From Lachnospiraceae bacterium (lineage in GTDB: Bacteria > Bacillota > Clostridia > Lachnospirales > Lachnospiraceae), in contig JAUNAJ010000010.1 in the NCBI GenBank assembly GCA_030527645.1, positions 1-42,942 of the forward strand: a DNA stretch of 42,942 bases. Direction: 5' to 3'. Made by a program: the position numbers and the translations under genes. Below are positions 22,924-31,705 of this stretch, piece by piece. Under the pieces are notes generated by a model. That model made no database searches and was not told where the DNA came from. It worked only from the letters and a program-made list of their open reading frames with translations. Positions within the stretch are counted from its first letter, which is position 1. Each line of letters starts with the position of its first letter.

Positions 22924-24294
22924 GTGAATCAGGATAATGAAACAAAGTACCCGGATCAGGATCATAAAACAGGTCTGGAGGAAATGTTCGTCTTAAAAAA
23001 TCATAAAAAGCTTCGTCTGGGCTACACCACAGGATCCTGTGCGGCGGCTGCATCCAAGGCAGCGGCAGCTATGCTGCTCACCGGAGAAACCATCGAAGAG
23101 ATTGCTCTGATGACGCCCAAAGGCATCCTGCTGCATCTTCTGATCGAGGAGATCAGAATGAAGAGAGAGGAAGAGGGGACAATTACAGAGGTAAGCTGTG
23201 CAGTCCGAAAGGACGGCGGCGACGATCCCGACGCCACCAACGGAATTCTGGTGTATTCCCGGGTGAAAAAAATCCCGGGGAAACGGAATGCCGACGAAGC
23301 AGATCCGGTACCGGAGAATCAGAAAACCGCCGGTGATGAGCAGTCACAGGAAAACCGGAGTGCCGATGGAGAGGAAACAGTACCGGAGAATCGGAAAACC
23401 ACCGATGATGTGCAGTCACACAATAACGGCGAGCCGTGGGTACAGATCGACGGAGGCATCGGCGTGGGACGGGTCACAAAGCCCGGTTTGAACCAGCCTG
23501 TGGGAAATGCAGCCATCAACTCCACCCCGAGGCAGATGATCACCGAAGGAGTTCTTGAAGTATGCAGGCATGCAGGGTATAATGGCGGAATCGATGTGGA
23601 AATTTCCATTCCGGAGGGCGTGGAGATCGCAAAGAAGACCTTTAATCCCCGGCTTGGCATTGAAGGCGGAATCTCCGTGCTGGGCACCAGCGGTATTGTC
23701 ATGCCCATGAGCGAGGAGGCTCTGGTCCGCAGCATCGGTGTGGAGATGAGATCCCTTTTCTCCAACGGGGGAGAATATCTGGTGATCACACCGGGCAATT
23801 ACGGAGAGACATTTTCCCACAACATGTCCGGACTGGACCTGACCTATGAGATGAAATGCAGCAACTTTGTAGGTGAGACCATCGACCTGGCAGAGGAGCT
23901 GGGTGTAAAGGGAATTCTCTTTATCGCCCACATCGGCAAGTTTATTAAGGTCTCCGGAGGCATCATGAATACCCATTCCAGAGAGGCAGACTGCCGGGCG
24001 GAGCTGATGGCTGCAGCAGCAGTCAGAGCGGGAGCCGATGCAGCACTGGCAGGAAGGATCCTGGCCACCGGTACCACAGAGGAGGCACTGGATGTACTGG
24101 CAGAGGGCGGTGAGGAGCTGTACCGGAACACATTGGATGAGGTGTGCCGGAGAGTGCATTTTTATCTGAACAACCGCTGCAAGGGCGCTGTGAACATCGG
24201 TGCCATCCTGTTTTCCTCCGTGCGGGGAAAGCTTGGTGAGACCGAAAATGCACAGGAGCTGATCCGGCTTGTAAATCATAACGTGAATCAATAA
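22924..24294 (+). CDS. cbiD: Cobalt-precorrin-5B C1-methyltransferase
   Basis: Methylates C-1 of the corrin ring in the anaerobic pathway. The 456-aa protein is about 80-90 residues longer than usual. RLGYTTGSCAAAASKAA at residues ~31-47 is the family N-terminal signature, and CAVRKDGGDDPDATNG, GGIGVGRVTKPGL, NPRLGIEGGISVLGTSGIV and LFIAHIGKFIKVSGG follow in order. The extra length is an N-terminal extension of ~20 residues plus a hydrophilic insert at about 117-170 that contains two copies of a VPEN-K-T--D-QS unit (72-bp period). Start is GTG 22924, with AAAGGAG. The insert sits between conserved core motifs and should be a surface loop. Confidence 0.93.
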   Translation: MNQDNETKYPDQDHKTGLEEMFVLKNHKKLRLGYTTGSCAAAASKAAAAMLLTGETIEEIALMTPKGILLHLLIEEIRMKREEEGTITEVSCAVRKDGGDDPDATNGILVYSRVKKIPGKRNADEADPVPENQKTAGDEQSQENRSADGEETVPENRKTTDDVQSHNNGEPWVQIDGGIGVGRVTKPGLNQPVGNAAINSTPRQMITEGVLEVCRHAGYNGGIDVEISIPEGVEIAKKTFNPRLGIEGGISVLGTSGIVMPMSEEALVRSIGVEMRSLFSNGGEYLVITPGNYGETFSHNMSGLDLTYEMKCSNFVGETIDLAEELGVKGILFIAHIGKFIKVSGGIMNTHSREADCRAELMAAAAVRAGADAALAGRILATGTTEEALDVLAEGGEELYRNTLDEVCRRVHFYLNNRCKGAVNIGAILFSSVRGKLGETENAQELIRLVNHNVNQ

Positions 24295-24410
24295 GGATTC
24301 ATACGTATCGCTGCATACTTAATTTGTTAGCTCTTAATTGGACTATCAGCAGGGAATGACTTTTTCCTCTCAGGAGGTGAGAAGCCGGACTTGAAAAAAA
24401 AGTAAATACA

Positions 24411-24432
24411 GCATGAACCATACAGTTCATGC
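24411..24432 (+). other. Hairpin upstream of cbiL
   Basis: GCATGAAC (24411-24418) and GTTCATGC (24425-24432) form a perfect 8-bp stem with a 6-base loop, ending six bases before GAGG of cbiL. The cbiD-cbiL gap (152 bases) is one of the longest in the cluster. It could modulate cbiL translation or mark an internal processing site. Confidence 0.5.
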
Positions 24433-24446
24433 AGAATGAGGTGTAT

Positions 24447-25136
24447 ATGAAAGGTAAATTAATTGGACTGGGTATCGGCCCCGGAGATCCGGAGCTTCTG
24501 ACCCTGAAGGCACTGAGAATTGTAAAGGAAACAGAGGTGATCGCTGTTCCGGGAAAGGTGGCTGAGAATACGGTGGCATATAAGATCGTATCCCAGGCCT
24601 ATCCGGAGCTGAAGGATAAGACCCTGCTTCCCATCGAATTCCTGATGACGAAGGATCCGGTGCTGCTGGATGAAAGCCACAATAAGGGAGCAAAGCAGAT
24701 CATGGAGTATCTGGACCGGGGACAGGATGTTGCCTTCCTGACACTGGGTGATTCCACACTCTATGCGACCTATATGTATGTGCATCATATCGTGGCAGCT
24801 GCCGGCTATACGACCGAGATCGTCAGCGGCATTACCTCCTTCTGCGCAGTGGCAGCAAGACTGAACATGTCTCTGGTGGAGCAGTCCGAGGAGCTTCACG
24901 TGATCCCTGCCTCCTATCAGATCTTTGATGCGCTGAAGCTTCGCGGTACCAAGGTGCTGATGAAGGCAGCCTCCAAGATGCCGGAGGTAAAGGCGGCTCT
25001 TCGTGAGATCGACGCAGATGTGGTAATGATTGAAAACTGCGGCATGCCCGATGAGAAGATCTTCCGGGGCGTAGAGGAAATTCCGGACAACGCAGGCTAC
25101 TATTCACTGATTATTGTAAAGGAGAAAAAGGCATGA
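24447..25136 (+). CDS. cbiL: Cobalt-precorrin-2 C20-methyltransferase
   Basis: SAM-dependent methyltransferase that adds the third methyl group of the corrin pathway. The 229-aa protein has the class-III tetrapyrrole methylase fold: LIGLGIGPGDPELLTLKALR at the N-terminus, DVAFLTLGDSTLYATYMY, and EIVSGITSFCAVAARLN. The C-terminal half ends in GYYSLIIVKEKKA. The frame opens at ATG 24429, but GAGG favours ATG 24447. It overlaps cbiF by four bases (ATGA), so the two are coupled. Confidence 0.94.
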   Translation: MKGKLIGLGIGPGDPELLTLKALRIVKETEVIAVPGKVAENTVAYKIVSQAYPELKDKTLLPIEFLMTKDPVLLDESHNKGAKQIMEYLDRGQDVAFLTLGDSTLYATYMYVHHIVAAAGYTTEIVSGITSFCAVAARLNMSLVEQSEELHVIPASYQIFDALKLRGTKVLMKAASKMPEVKAALREIDADVVMIENCGMPDEKIFRGVEEIPDNAGYYSLIIVKEKKA

Positions 25137-25891
25137 TCCATTTTGTAGGTGCAGGATCAGGTGCAGCAGACCTGATCACCATTCGCGGAAAAAAATTTCT
25201 TGAGGAGGCCGATGTGATCATCTATGCCGGCTCTCTGGTAAACCCGCAGCTTCTGGAGTATAAAAAGGAAGGCTGCGCAGTCTACAACTCAGCAACCATG
25301 ACACTGGAGGAGGTGCTGGACGTATTCTTCGATGCAGAGGAGAAGGGTCTCACCACCGTTCGTCTCCACACCGGAGATCCCTGCCTTTACGGTGCGATCC
25401 GCGAGCAGATGGATGTGCTGGATGAGAAGGGGATCCAATACGATTCCACTCCCGGCGTCAGCTCCTTCTGCGGTGCTGCAGCAGCACTGAATCTGGAGTA
25501 TACGCTGCCGGATGTTTCCCAGTCTGTGATCATTACCCGAATGGAGGGAAGAACACCGGTGCCTTCTAAGGAGAGCATTCAGTCCTTTGCGGCACATCGT
25601 GCAACCATGGTCGTATTCCTGAGCACCGGTCTTCTGGAGGAGCTGTCCAGACGCCTGATCGAGGGCGGATACACAGCTGATACGCCGGCTGCCATTGTTT
25701 ACAAGGCAACCTGGCCGGAGGAGAAGAGCTTTGTCTGCACTGTCGGAACACTGGCACAGACCGCTAAGGAGAACAATATTACAAAGACTGCCCTTATGAT
25801 CATTGGTGACGTGGTGACCCACAGTCATTATGACCGCTCCCTGCTGTACGATCCGGGATTCACCACAGAATTCCGTGATGCTTCAAAATAA
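25133..25891 (+). CDS. cbiF: Cobalt-precorrin-4 C11-methyltransferase
   Basis: Adds the C-11 methyl group using SAM. The 252-aa sequence is highly typical: FVGAGSGAADLITIRG, IIYAGSLVNP, VRLHTGDPCLYGAIREQMD, TPGVSSFCGAAAALN and ITRMEGRTPVP. It overlaps cbiL by 4 bases. The cbiG open frame begins at its stop codon. Confidence 0.96.
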   Translation: MIHFVGAGSGAADLITIRGKKFLEEADVIIYAGSLVNPQLLEYKKEGCAVYNSATMTLEEVLDVFFDAEEKGLTTVRLHTGDPCLYGAIREQMDVLDEKGIQYDSTPGVSSFCGAAAALNLEYTLPDVSQSVIITRMEGRTPVPSKESIQSFAAHRATMVVFLSTGLLEELSRRLIEGGYTADTPAAIVYKATWPEEKSFVCTVGTLAQTAKENNITKTALMIIGDVVTHSHYDRSLLYDPGFTTEFRDASK

Positions 25892-25980
25892 TGCATGACC
25901 GTTCACGGGAAACAGGTTGTATCCGTATTCCTAAACAGGCAGTCAGCACGCTTGAAATACAAGATGCAGAGGATGGGTAT

Positions 25981-27228
25981 ATGAAAATAACAGGAATCTG
26001 CTTTACCCGTTCCGGAATGGAGCTGGGAAGACGCATGCATGCATTTTTTTCGGAGCAGGGTGCAGGAAGGTCCGGAGCAGAAAGGACCGGGGCAGGGTGC
26101 ACCGGTGAAGCCGGGGATGGCTCGGAGAATTCCGCCAGTGTCCCGTCAGCTGAGCCGATTCGGGACACCTGGTTCTGCAAGGGAAAGCTGTTCCGGGAGC
26201 AGCCTCCTGCTGATTTTGCTCTTGTGGAGGAGAGCATGCAGGAGTGGACCGGAAAGCATTTTGACGACTCCGATGCCATGATCTTTATCGGAGCGGCAGG
26301 GATCTGCGTCCGGGCGATCGCTCCTTATGTAAAGGACAAGAAAACCGACCCTGCGGTGCTGGTGTTTGATGAGAAGGGAACTTTCGGGATCTCCCTGCTG
26401 TCCGGCCATATCGGCGGGGCAAATGCACTGACCGACAGGCTGTGCCGGTATCTGGGAAGCATTCCCGTGGTCACAACCGCCACCGATGTGAACCACAAGT
26501 TTGCGGTGGATCAGTATGCTGCGGAGCATGGTCTTGCCATCGAAAGCATGTCTCTTGCAAAGGCTGTGGCAGCAGCACTGGTGGAGGGGAAGACGATTCC
26601 CTTCTCCGCTGATACTGAAATTGTGAGACAGGGTCCGGTTCCCGGAGGACTGAGGATCCTTCCTTATGAGGTAACTCCTGAGCATGAGGGCAGAGGGGAC
26701 GTTTCTGTTTCGGAGCGGTCGGCTGAAGCAGCAGCTGGTTCTGAAGAGGCGGATCTCTTCGAACAAAAAGAGCCTCTGGGCATACACGTATCCCCCTTCA
26801 CGGATCACAGCCCCTATCAGGAAACGCTCCGGCTGATTCCGAGGTGCATTACTCTTGGAATCGGATGCAGGCGGGATACACCGGTGGAGAAGATCGAGGC
26901 GCTGGTTGACCGGGTGCTGACCGAGCATCACATCCACCCGGAGGCAGTCTGCGCTGCAGCAACCATCGATCTGAAAAAGAACGAGCCCGGACTGCTGGAA
27001 TTCTGCCGCAGAAGAAACCTGCCGCTGACGGTGTACAGCGCAGAGGAGCTGAAGGCGGTGGAGGGTGCATTTTCCGCATCCCCTTTCGTGTCCGGCATCA
27101 CCGGCGTGGACAATGTCTGTGAGCGGAGTGCCGTGAAAAAAAGCGGCGGAACATTAATCGTTAATAAAACAAAGGGAGACAGCAGCACCTGTGCCGCTGC
27201 CCTGGAGGATTGGAGAATAAAGCTATGA
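25981..27228 (+). CDS. cbiG: Cobalt-precorrin-5A hydrolase with two hydrophilic inserts
   Basis: Opens the delta-lactone of cobalt-precorrin-5A and releases acetaldehyde. The 415-aa protein has the N-terminal, central and C-terminal CbiG domains. Core motifs are MIFIGAAGICVRAIAPYV, LSGHIGGANALTDRL, VTTATDVNHKFAVDQYA and LGIGCRRDTPVEKIE. The end is GTLIVNKTKGDSSTCAAAL. Extra hydrophilic sequence lies at residues ~27-58 (G/A/E/S-rich) and again in the linker at ~230-280. The frame extends up to ATG 25891, which overlaps the cbiF stop, but residues before ATG 25981 are not family-like and GAGGATGG lies nearby. The end overlaps cbiH by four bases. Confidence 0.93.
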   Translation: MKITGICFTRSGMELGRRMHAFFSEQGAGRSGAERTGAGCTGEAGDGSENSASVPSAEPIRDTWFCKGKLFREQPPADFALVEESMQEWTGKHFDDSDAMIFIGAAGICVRAIAPYVKDKKTDPAVLVFDEKGTFGISLLSGHIGGANALTDRLCRYLGSIPVVTTATDVNHKFAVDQYAAEHGLAIESMSLAKAVAAALVEGKTIPFSADTEIVRQGPVPGGLRILPYEVTPEHEGRGDVSVSERSAEAAAGSEEADLFEQKEPLGIHVSPFTDHSPYQETLRLIPRCITLGIGCRRDTPVEKIEALVDRVLTEHHIHPEAVCAAATIDLKKNEPGLLEFCRRRNLPLTVYSAEELKAVEGAFSASPFVSGITGVDNVCERSAVKKSGGTLIVNKTKGDSSTCAAALEDWRIKL

Positions 27229-27956
27229 GTACAATTTATGTTGTGGGCATTGGCCCCGGTGCCTATGAAAAGATGACCATCGAAGCTGCAGAGGCTTTGA
27301 GAAGCTGCGACGTGATCGTTGGCTATACCGTATATATCGACCTGGTGAAGGATCATTTTCCGGGCAAGGAATTCATGACCACACCCATGAGAAAGGAAGT
27401 GGACCGCTGTGTGCTGGCCTTCGAGGAGGCCAAGAAGGGCAAAATCGTTGCCATGATCTGCTCCGGCGATGCCGGCGTATATGGCATGAGCGGCCTGATG
27501 TATGAGGTGGGTGTGAATTATCCTGAGGTGGAGCTGAAGATCATTCCCGGCGTAACGGCTGCCATGGGCGGCGGCGCTGTTCTTGGTGCACCCCTGATCC
27601 ATGATTTCTGCCTGATCTCCTTAAGTGATCTGCTGACTCCCTGGGAGAAGATCGAGAAACGGCTGCTGCTGGCATCGGAGGCGGATCTCAGCATCGTTCT
27701 GTACAATCCCTCCAGCAAAAAGCGTCACGACTATCTGCAGAAGGCCTGTGATCTGATGCTGCAGCACAAGAGTCCGGAAACCGTCTGCGGTCTGGTGGAA
27801 AATATCGGACGTGAGGGCGAGGCATACAAGGTGATGACACTGAAGGAGCTTCGTGATACAGAGGTTGACATGTTTACCACCGTTTTCATCGGCAATTCCC
27901 AGACCAGGGAAATTTCCGGAAAAATGGTGACTCCGAGAGGATATAAGAATGTATAA
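27225..27956 (+). CDS. cbiH: Cobalt-precorrin-3 C17-methyltransferase
   Basis: Methylates C-17 and drives ring contraction to form the lactone. The 243-aa sequence has YVVGIGPGAYEKMTIEAAEAL, GYTVYIDLVKDHFPGKEF, MRKEVDRC and ICSGDAGVYGMSG. KIIPGVTAAMGGGAVLGAPL and VLYNPSSKKRHDYL follow, all diagnostic. The frame opens at TTG 27210, but GGAG is better placed for ATG 27225, which overlaps the cbiG stop as ATGA. No 4Fe-4S cluster domain is fused. Confidence 0.96.
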   Translation: MSTIYVVGIGPGAYEKMTIEAAEALRSCDVIVGYTVYIDLVKDHFPGKEFMTTPMRKEVDRCVLAFEEAKKGKIVAMICSGDAGVYGMSGLMYEVGVNYPEVELKIIPGVTAAMGGGAVLGAPLIHDFCLISLSDLLTPWEKIEKRLLLASEADLSIVLYNPSSKKRHDYLQKACDLMLQHKSPETVCGLVENIGREGEAYKVMTLKELRDTEVDMFTTVFIGNSQTREISGKMVTPRGYKNV

Positions 27957-30027
27957 CATTTTGCTGTTTGCCGGCACCACCGAGGGCCGGACCATAGCAG
28001 AGCAGCTGAAGGGCACGGGCAATGAGGTCTGTGTCTTCGTTGCAACGGAATACGGGGAAAGCCTGATCGATGCAGGAGACGGTGTCACCGTTGAAAGCGG
28101 CCGTCTCACCACGGAAGAGATGCAGGCCCGCATGGAGGCAGCACCCGATGCCCTTGTCATCGACGCCACACACCCTTATGCAGCGGTAGTGACCGAAAAT
28201 ATCCGTACTGCCTGTGAGGAGACAGGTCATTCCTATCTTCGTGTGCTGCGGGAGGGAAGCAAGGAGCAGCTCTCTGACGCAGTGTATGTGGAGAGTCCAA
28301 AGGCTGCGGCGGAATTCCTTGCGGGAACAGAGGGCAATGTCCTTCTTACTACCGGAAGCAAGGAGCTGCACTTCTTCACGGCTGTTCCGGAGTATCAGGA
28401 GCGTCTGTTTGCCAGAGTACTGTCCCTTCCTTCTGTTGCAGCATCCTGTGCAGAGCTGGGCTTCCAGGGACAGCATCTGATCTGCATGCAGGGACCGTTT
28501 TCTGCGGAAATGAACCGGGCATTGATCCATATGACCGATGCAAAGTATCTGGTAACAAAGGATACCGGCGTCACCGGCGGCTTCCCTGAGAAGGTGGAGG
28601 CAGCCCATGCCTGCGGCGTGCAGCTGGTGATCATCGGCCGGCCGCTGAAGGAGGAGGGAGTATCCGTAAAGGAGGCTCTTCGGATCCTTGGTGCTGCCGG
28701 AGAAGATGGGAAACATGCAGCGAAAGATTGGAGAGAAGAAACGCCGGAAGAAAACAGCGGCGGACCGGATGCATATGAAAGGATCGGAAAAGGAGAGACT
28801 GCAGCAAATGTTTCTCAGAAGGAGATTGCCCTGATCGGCATCGGTATGGGCGGCGAGGGCTGCCGGACCATGACGGTGGAGGCCCGCTCCTTCTGTGACA
28901 GAGCGGATCTGCTCATCGGCGCCGGCCGTATGGTGGATGCAGTTGCAGCTCCCGGACAGCAGGTGCTGAAGGAATACAGGTACGGTGTGATCGCAGAAGC
29001 CATTGAAAACAGCGATGCCTCAGTCATTGCCATTCTTCTTTCCGGCGATGTGGGCTTCTTCAGCGGAGCCAAAAAGCTGCTGGAGGTGCTGCCGGATCAG
29101 GTACAGGTCATGCCGGGCATCGGCTCCCTGGTGTATTTCTGCAGCCAGCTGCATCTGCCCTGGGAGGATATCAAAATTACCAGTAATCACGGCCGGATCA
29201 GCAACATGATCGGTCTGTGCGATACCCATAAAAAGGTCTTTTCCCTTCTTGGAAAGGAACAGGATGTGCGGGAGCTCTGCCGGAAGTTTACAGACTACGG
29301 CATGACGGATCTGACCATCCATGTAGGTGAAAAATTCGGCTATCCCCAGGAGCGGATCCTGCACGGAAAACCGGCGGATTTTCTGGAGTATTCCGGTGAT
29401 CCCTTAAGTGTGATCGTGGTGGAGAATCCTTCTCCCCGCACGGTCGTTACCCACGGCATTCCCGATGAGGACTTCCTGCGTGACAAGGTGCCCATGACAA
29501 AGGAGGAGATCCGTGAGATCAGCCTGTCCAAGCTCCGTCTGGCAAAGGATTCTGTAATCTACGATGTGGGAGCCGGCAGCGGTTCCGTATCGGTGGAGAT
29601 GGCTCGGATGGCTCTGGAGGGTCAGGTGTATGCCATTGAAAAAAATCCGACCGCAGTACAGCTGCTGCACGAGAATAAGAGAAAATTCCGGACAGACAAT
29701 CTGGAGATCATAGAGGGACTGGCACCGGAGGCACTGAAGGATCTGCCTGTGCCCACCCACGCCTTCATCGGCGGCTCCTCCGGCAATATGAAGGAGATAC
29801 TGGAGCTGCTGCTGGAGAAGAATCCGGCCATTCGGGTGGTGATCAATACCATCACGCTGGAATCCATCGGAGAGGCGCTGCAGTGCGTGAAGGAGCTTCC
29901 CTTTACGGATGTAGACATCGCTGCGGTTTCCACAGCGAAATCCAAGGCTCTGGGCAGATATCACCTGATGTTCGGCCAGAATCCGGTGTACGTAGTTTCC
30001 GGAACCGGAAATCCTGAGGAGGCTTAA
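27949..30027 (+). CDS. cbiJET: CbiJ-CbiE-CbiT fusion: cobalt-precorrin-6A reductase / precorrin-6B methyltransferase and decarboxylase
   Basis: A 692-aa trifunctional protein. Residues ~1-250 are CbiJ: LLFAGTTEGR, VIDATHPYAAVVTENI and VTKDTGVTGGFPEK, an NADH-dependent reductase of cobalt-precorrin-6A. Residues ~251-290 are a charged, Glu/Gly/Lys-rich linker. Residues ~291-495 are CbiE: ALIGIGMGGEGCRTMT, ILLSGDVGFFSGAK and MPGIGSLVYFCSQL, the C-5 methyltransferase. Residues ~500-690 are CbiT: IYDVGAGSGSVSVEMA as the SAM site and AFIGGSSGNM, responsible for C-15 methylation and C-12 decarboxylation. CbiE-CbiT fusion (CobL) is common; CbiJ in the same chain is less so. It overlaps cbiH by 8 bases. 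No frameshift is needed to join the domains. Confidence 0.95.
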   Translation: MYNILLFAGTTEGRTIAEQLKGTGNEVCVFVATEYGESLIDAGDGVTVESGRLTTEEMQARMEAAPDALVIDATHPYAAVVTENIRTACEETGHSYLRVLREGSKEQLSDAVYVESPKAAAEFLAGTEGNVLLTTGSKELHFFTAVPEYQERLFARVLSLPSVAASCAELGFQGQHLICMQGPFSAEMNRALIHMTDAKYLVTKDTGVTGGFPEKVEAAHACGVQLVIIGRPLKEEGVSVKEALRILGAAGEDGKHAAKDWREETPEENSGGPDAYERIGKGETAANVSQKEIALIGIGMGGEGCRTMTVEARSFCDRADLLIGAGRMVDAVAAPGQQVLKEYRYGVIAEAIENSDASVIAILLSGDVGFFSGAKKLLEVLPDQVQVMPGIGSLVYFCSQLHLPWEDIKITSNHGRISNMIGLCDTHKKVFSLLGKEQDVRELCRKFTDYGMTDLTIHVGEKFGYPQERILHGKPADFLEYSGDPLSVIVVENPSPRTVVTHGIPDEDFLRDKVPMTKEEIREISLSKLRLAKDSVIYDVGAGSGSVSVEMARMALEGQVYAIEKNPTAVQLLHENKRKFRTDNLEIIEGLAPEALKDLPVPTHAFIGGSSGNMKEILELLLEKNPAIRVVINTITLESIGEALQCVKELPFTDVDIAAVSTAKSKALGRYHLMFGQNPVYVVSGTGNPEEA

Positions 30028-30028
30028 T

Positions 30029-30056
30029 TTCAAGTCGAGCTTCGCGAGACTTTGCG
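30029..30056 (-). repeat. Inverted relative of the TCGACTTGAA repeat
   Basis: 28 bases, TTCAAGTCGAGCTTCGCGAG and on to TTTGCG, match the reverse complement of 36315-36342 at 25 of 28 positions. It lies at the start of the 134-base cbiJET-cbiA gap. The remaining gap has no clear gene or terminator. Confidence 0.7.
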
Positions 30057-30161
30057 TGAGGCGCGCAGATTTGCTGTCTCACTTAAGCTTCAGCCGATAT
30101 TTACCTATCCGAATCCGTGCGCATCCCCGCGGAGCTTTAAGCAGATGAAACGGAGATAAAC

Positions 30162-31619
30162 ATGAAACTTGACAGAATAATGATTGCTGCGCCCGCCAGC
30201 GGAAGCGGTAAAACGCTGATCACCTGCGGTCTTCTCGGACTGCTGAAGCGAAAGGGCTATCAGGTGGGCTCCTTTAAGTGCGGGCCGGACTTTATCGACC
30301 CCATGTTCCATACCAGAGTCATCGGAACAAAGAGCAGAAACCTGGATACATTTTTTACAGATCATGAAACCACCCGCAGCCTCCTTGCCAAAAATGCCGC
30401 CGACTGCGACATTGCGGTGATGGAGGGTGTAATGGGCTATTTTGACGGGATGGGTCTCAATGACTCCCGGGCAGGAGCCAGCGATCTGGCTCAGGTCACG
30501 GATACACCGGTGCTCCTGATCGTCAATGCCAAGGGCTGCAGCCGGTCCATCCTGCCGGCCATCAAGGGCTTTCTGGATTTTCAGGAAAAGCCCTGTATTA
30601 AAGGCATCATTCTGAACCGTGTCTCTCCCATGCTGTACCCCAGAATGAAGGAGATGATCGAATCAGAGCTGGACACAAGGGTCGTCGGCTATGTGCCTGT
30701 ACTGACGGACTGCGTGCTGGAAAGCCGCCATCTTGGACTGATGATGCCCGATGAGATCGAGGATCTTCGCGGAAAGCTGGATCGTCTTGCCTCGGAGCTG
30801 GAACAGTCTCTGGATCTGGAGGCGATCCTGCAGCTGGCAGGAGAAGCACCGGAGCTGCCGGAGAGCCGGTTGATTTTTGGTGAGACTTCAAAAACACCCG
30901 TTCAGGAACCGATCAGTGAGGATCACAGAGCCGGGAATTCATTGGAAAGCGATAAGCCGGCAGAACACGCATTTCGTGAGCGTGTCAGAAGCAGAGGCAT
31001 ACGCATCGGCCTGGCCAGGGATGAAGCCTTCTGCTTTATGTATGAGGATAATCTGACGCTCCTTCGGGAGATGGGGGCTGAGCTGATAGAGTTTTCTCCC
31101 ATTCATGACCGGCAGCTGCCGGAGAATCTGGACGGGCTTCTGTTCCACGGCGGGTATCCGGAACTGTATACAAAGGAACTGAGTGAAAATACGTCCATGA
31201 GACAGTCCATTAAGACGGCTCTGGATGATGGCATGATCTGTATGGCAGAGTGCGGCGGCTTTCTGTATCTTCATGAGGAACTGGAGGATACAGAGGGACA
31301 GGCCTGGCCCATGGTGGGAGCAGTGCCCGGAAAAGCCTGGTACACCGGGAAGCTTCAGCGCTTCGGCTACATTACCTTATCGGGAGGAAGGCTGTTCGGA
31401 AAGGACGTGGGCGACATCCGTTCCCATGAATTCCATTACTACGATTCTCCCTGCAACGGTGAGGAATATCTGGCACAGAAGCCTGCAGCGAAAAGAAGCT
31501 GGCGCTGTGAAAACAGCGGAGATACCCTGTTCTGCGGCTTCCCGCACCTGTATTATTACGCTAATCCCCTGATCCCGAAGGCATTTCTGGAGAGGATTCT
31601 AGATCATCCGGAGCGATGA
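30162..31619 (+). CDS. cbiA: Cobyrinate a,c-diamide synthase
   Basis: Amidates the a and c side chains of cobyrinic acid with glutamine and ATP. The 485-aa protein has MIAAPASGSGKTLITCGLLGLL (P-loop, residues 8-29), FKCGPDFIDPMFH, EGVMGYFDGM and LIVNAKGC, in the amidoligase domain. The C-terminal glutamine amidotransferase has LLFHGGYPELYTKELSEN and the nucleophile in MAECGGFLYL at Cys364. HEFHYYDS follows. A linker of ~40 residues, rich in Glu/Ser/Pro, separates the domains (~233-272). The last five codons lie in a 48-bp tandem duplication. GGAGA precedes ATG 30162. Confidence 0.95.
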   Translation: MKLDRIMIAAPASGSGKTLITCGLLGLLKRKGYQVGSFKCGPDFIDPMFHTRVIGTKSRNLDTFFTDHETTRSLLAKNAADCDIAVMEGVMGYFDGMGLNDSRAGASDLAQVTDTPVLLIVNAKGCSRSILPAIKGFLDFQEKPCIKGIILNRVSPMLYPRMKEMIESELDTRVVGYVPVLTDCVLESRHLGLMMPDEIEDLRGKLDRLASELEQSLDLEAILQLAGEAPELPESRLIFGETSKTPVQEPISEDHRAGNSLESDKPAEHAFRERVRSRGIRIGLARDEAFCFMYEDNLTLLREMGAELIEFSPIHDRQLPENLDGLLFHGGYPELYTKELSENTSMRQSIKTALDDGMICMAECGGFLYLHEELEDTEGQAWPMVGAVPGKAWYTGKLQRFGYITLSGGRLFGKDVGDIRSHEFHYYDSPCNGEEYLAQKPAAKRSWRCENSGDTLFCGFPHLYYYANPLIPKAFLERILDHPER

Positions 31620-31690
31620 GCGGATCGTTAGACGAGAAGAATAGAAGAAGATCATCCGGAGCAACGGGCGGTCGTTTCGGATGAGAAGAG
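31601..31690 (+). repeat. 48-bp tandem duplication spanning the end of cbiA
   Basis: AGATCATCCGGAGC occurs at 31601 and again at 31649, with a second shared GGATGAGAAGAG/TAGACGAGAAGA-like part. The first unit holds the cbiA stop codon and the second is noncoding. Units have diverged by about a third after the first 14 bases. Confidence 0.6.
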
Positions 31691-31705
31691 AGGAAACCTG
31701 ACAAC

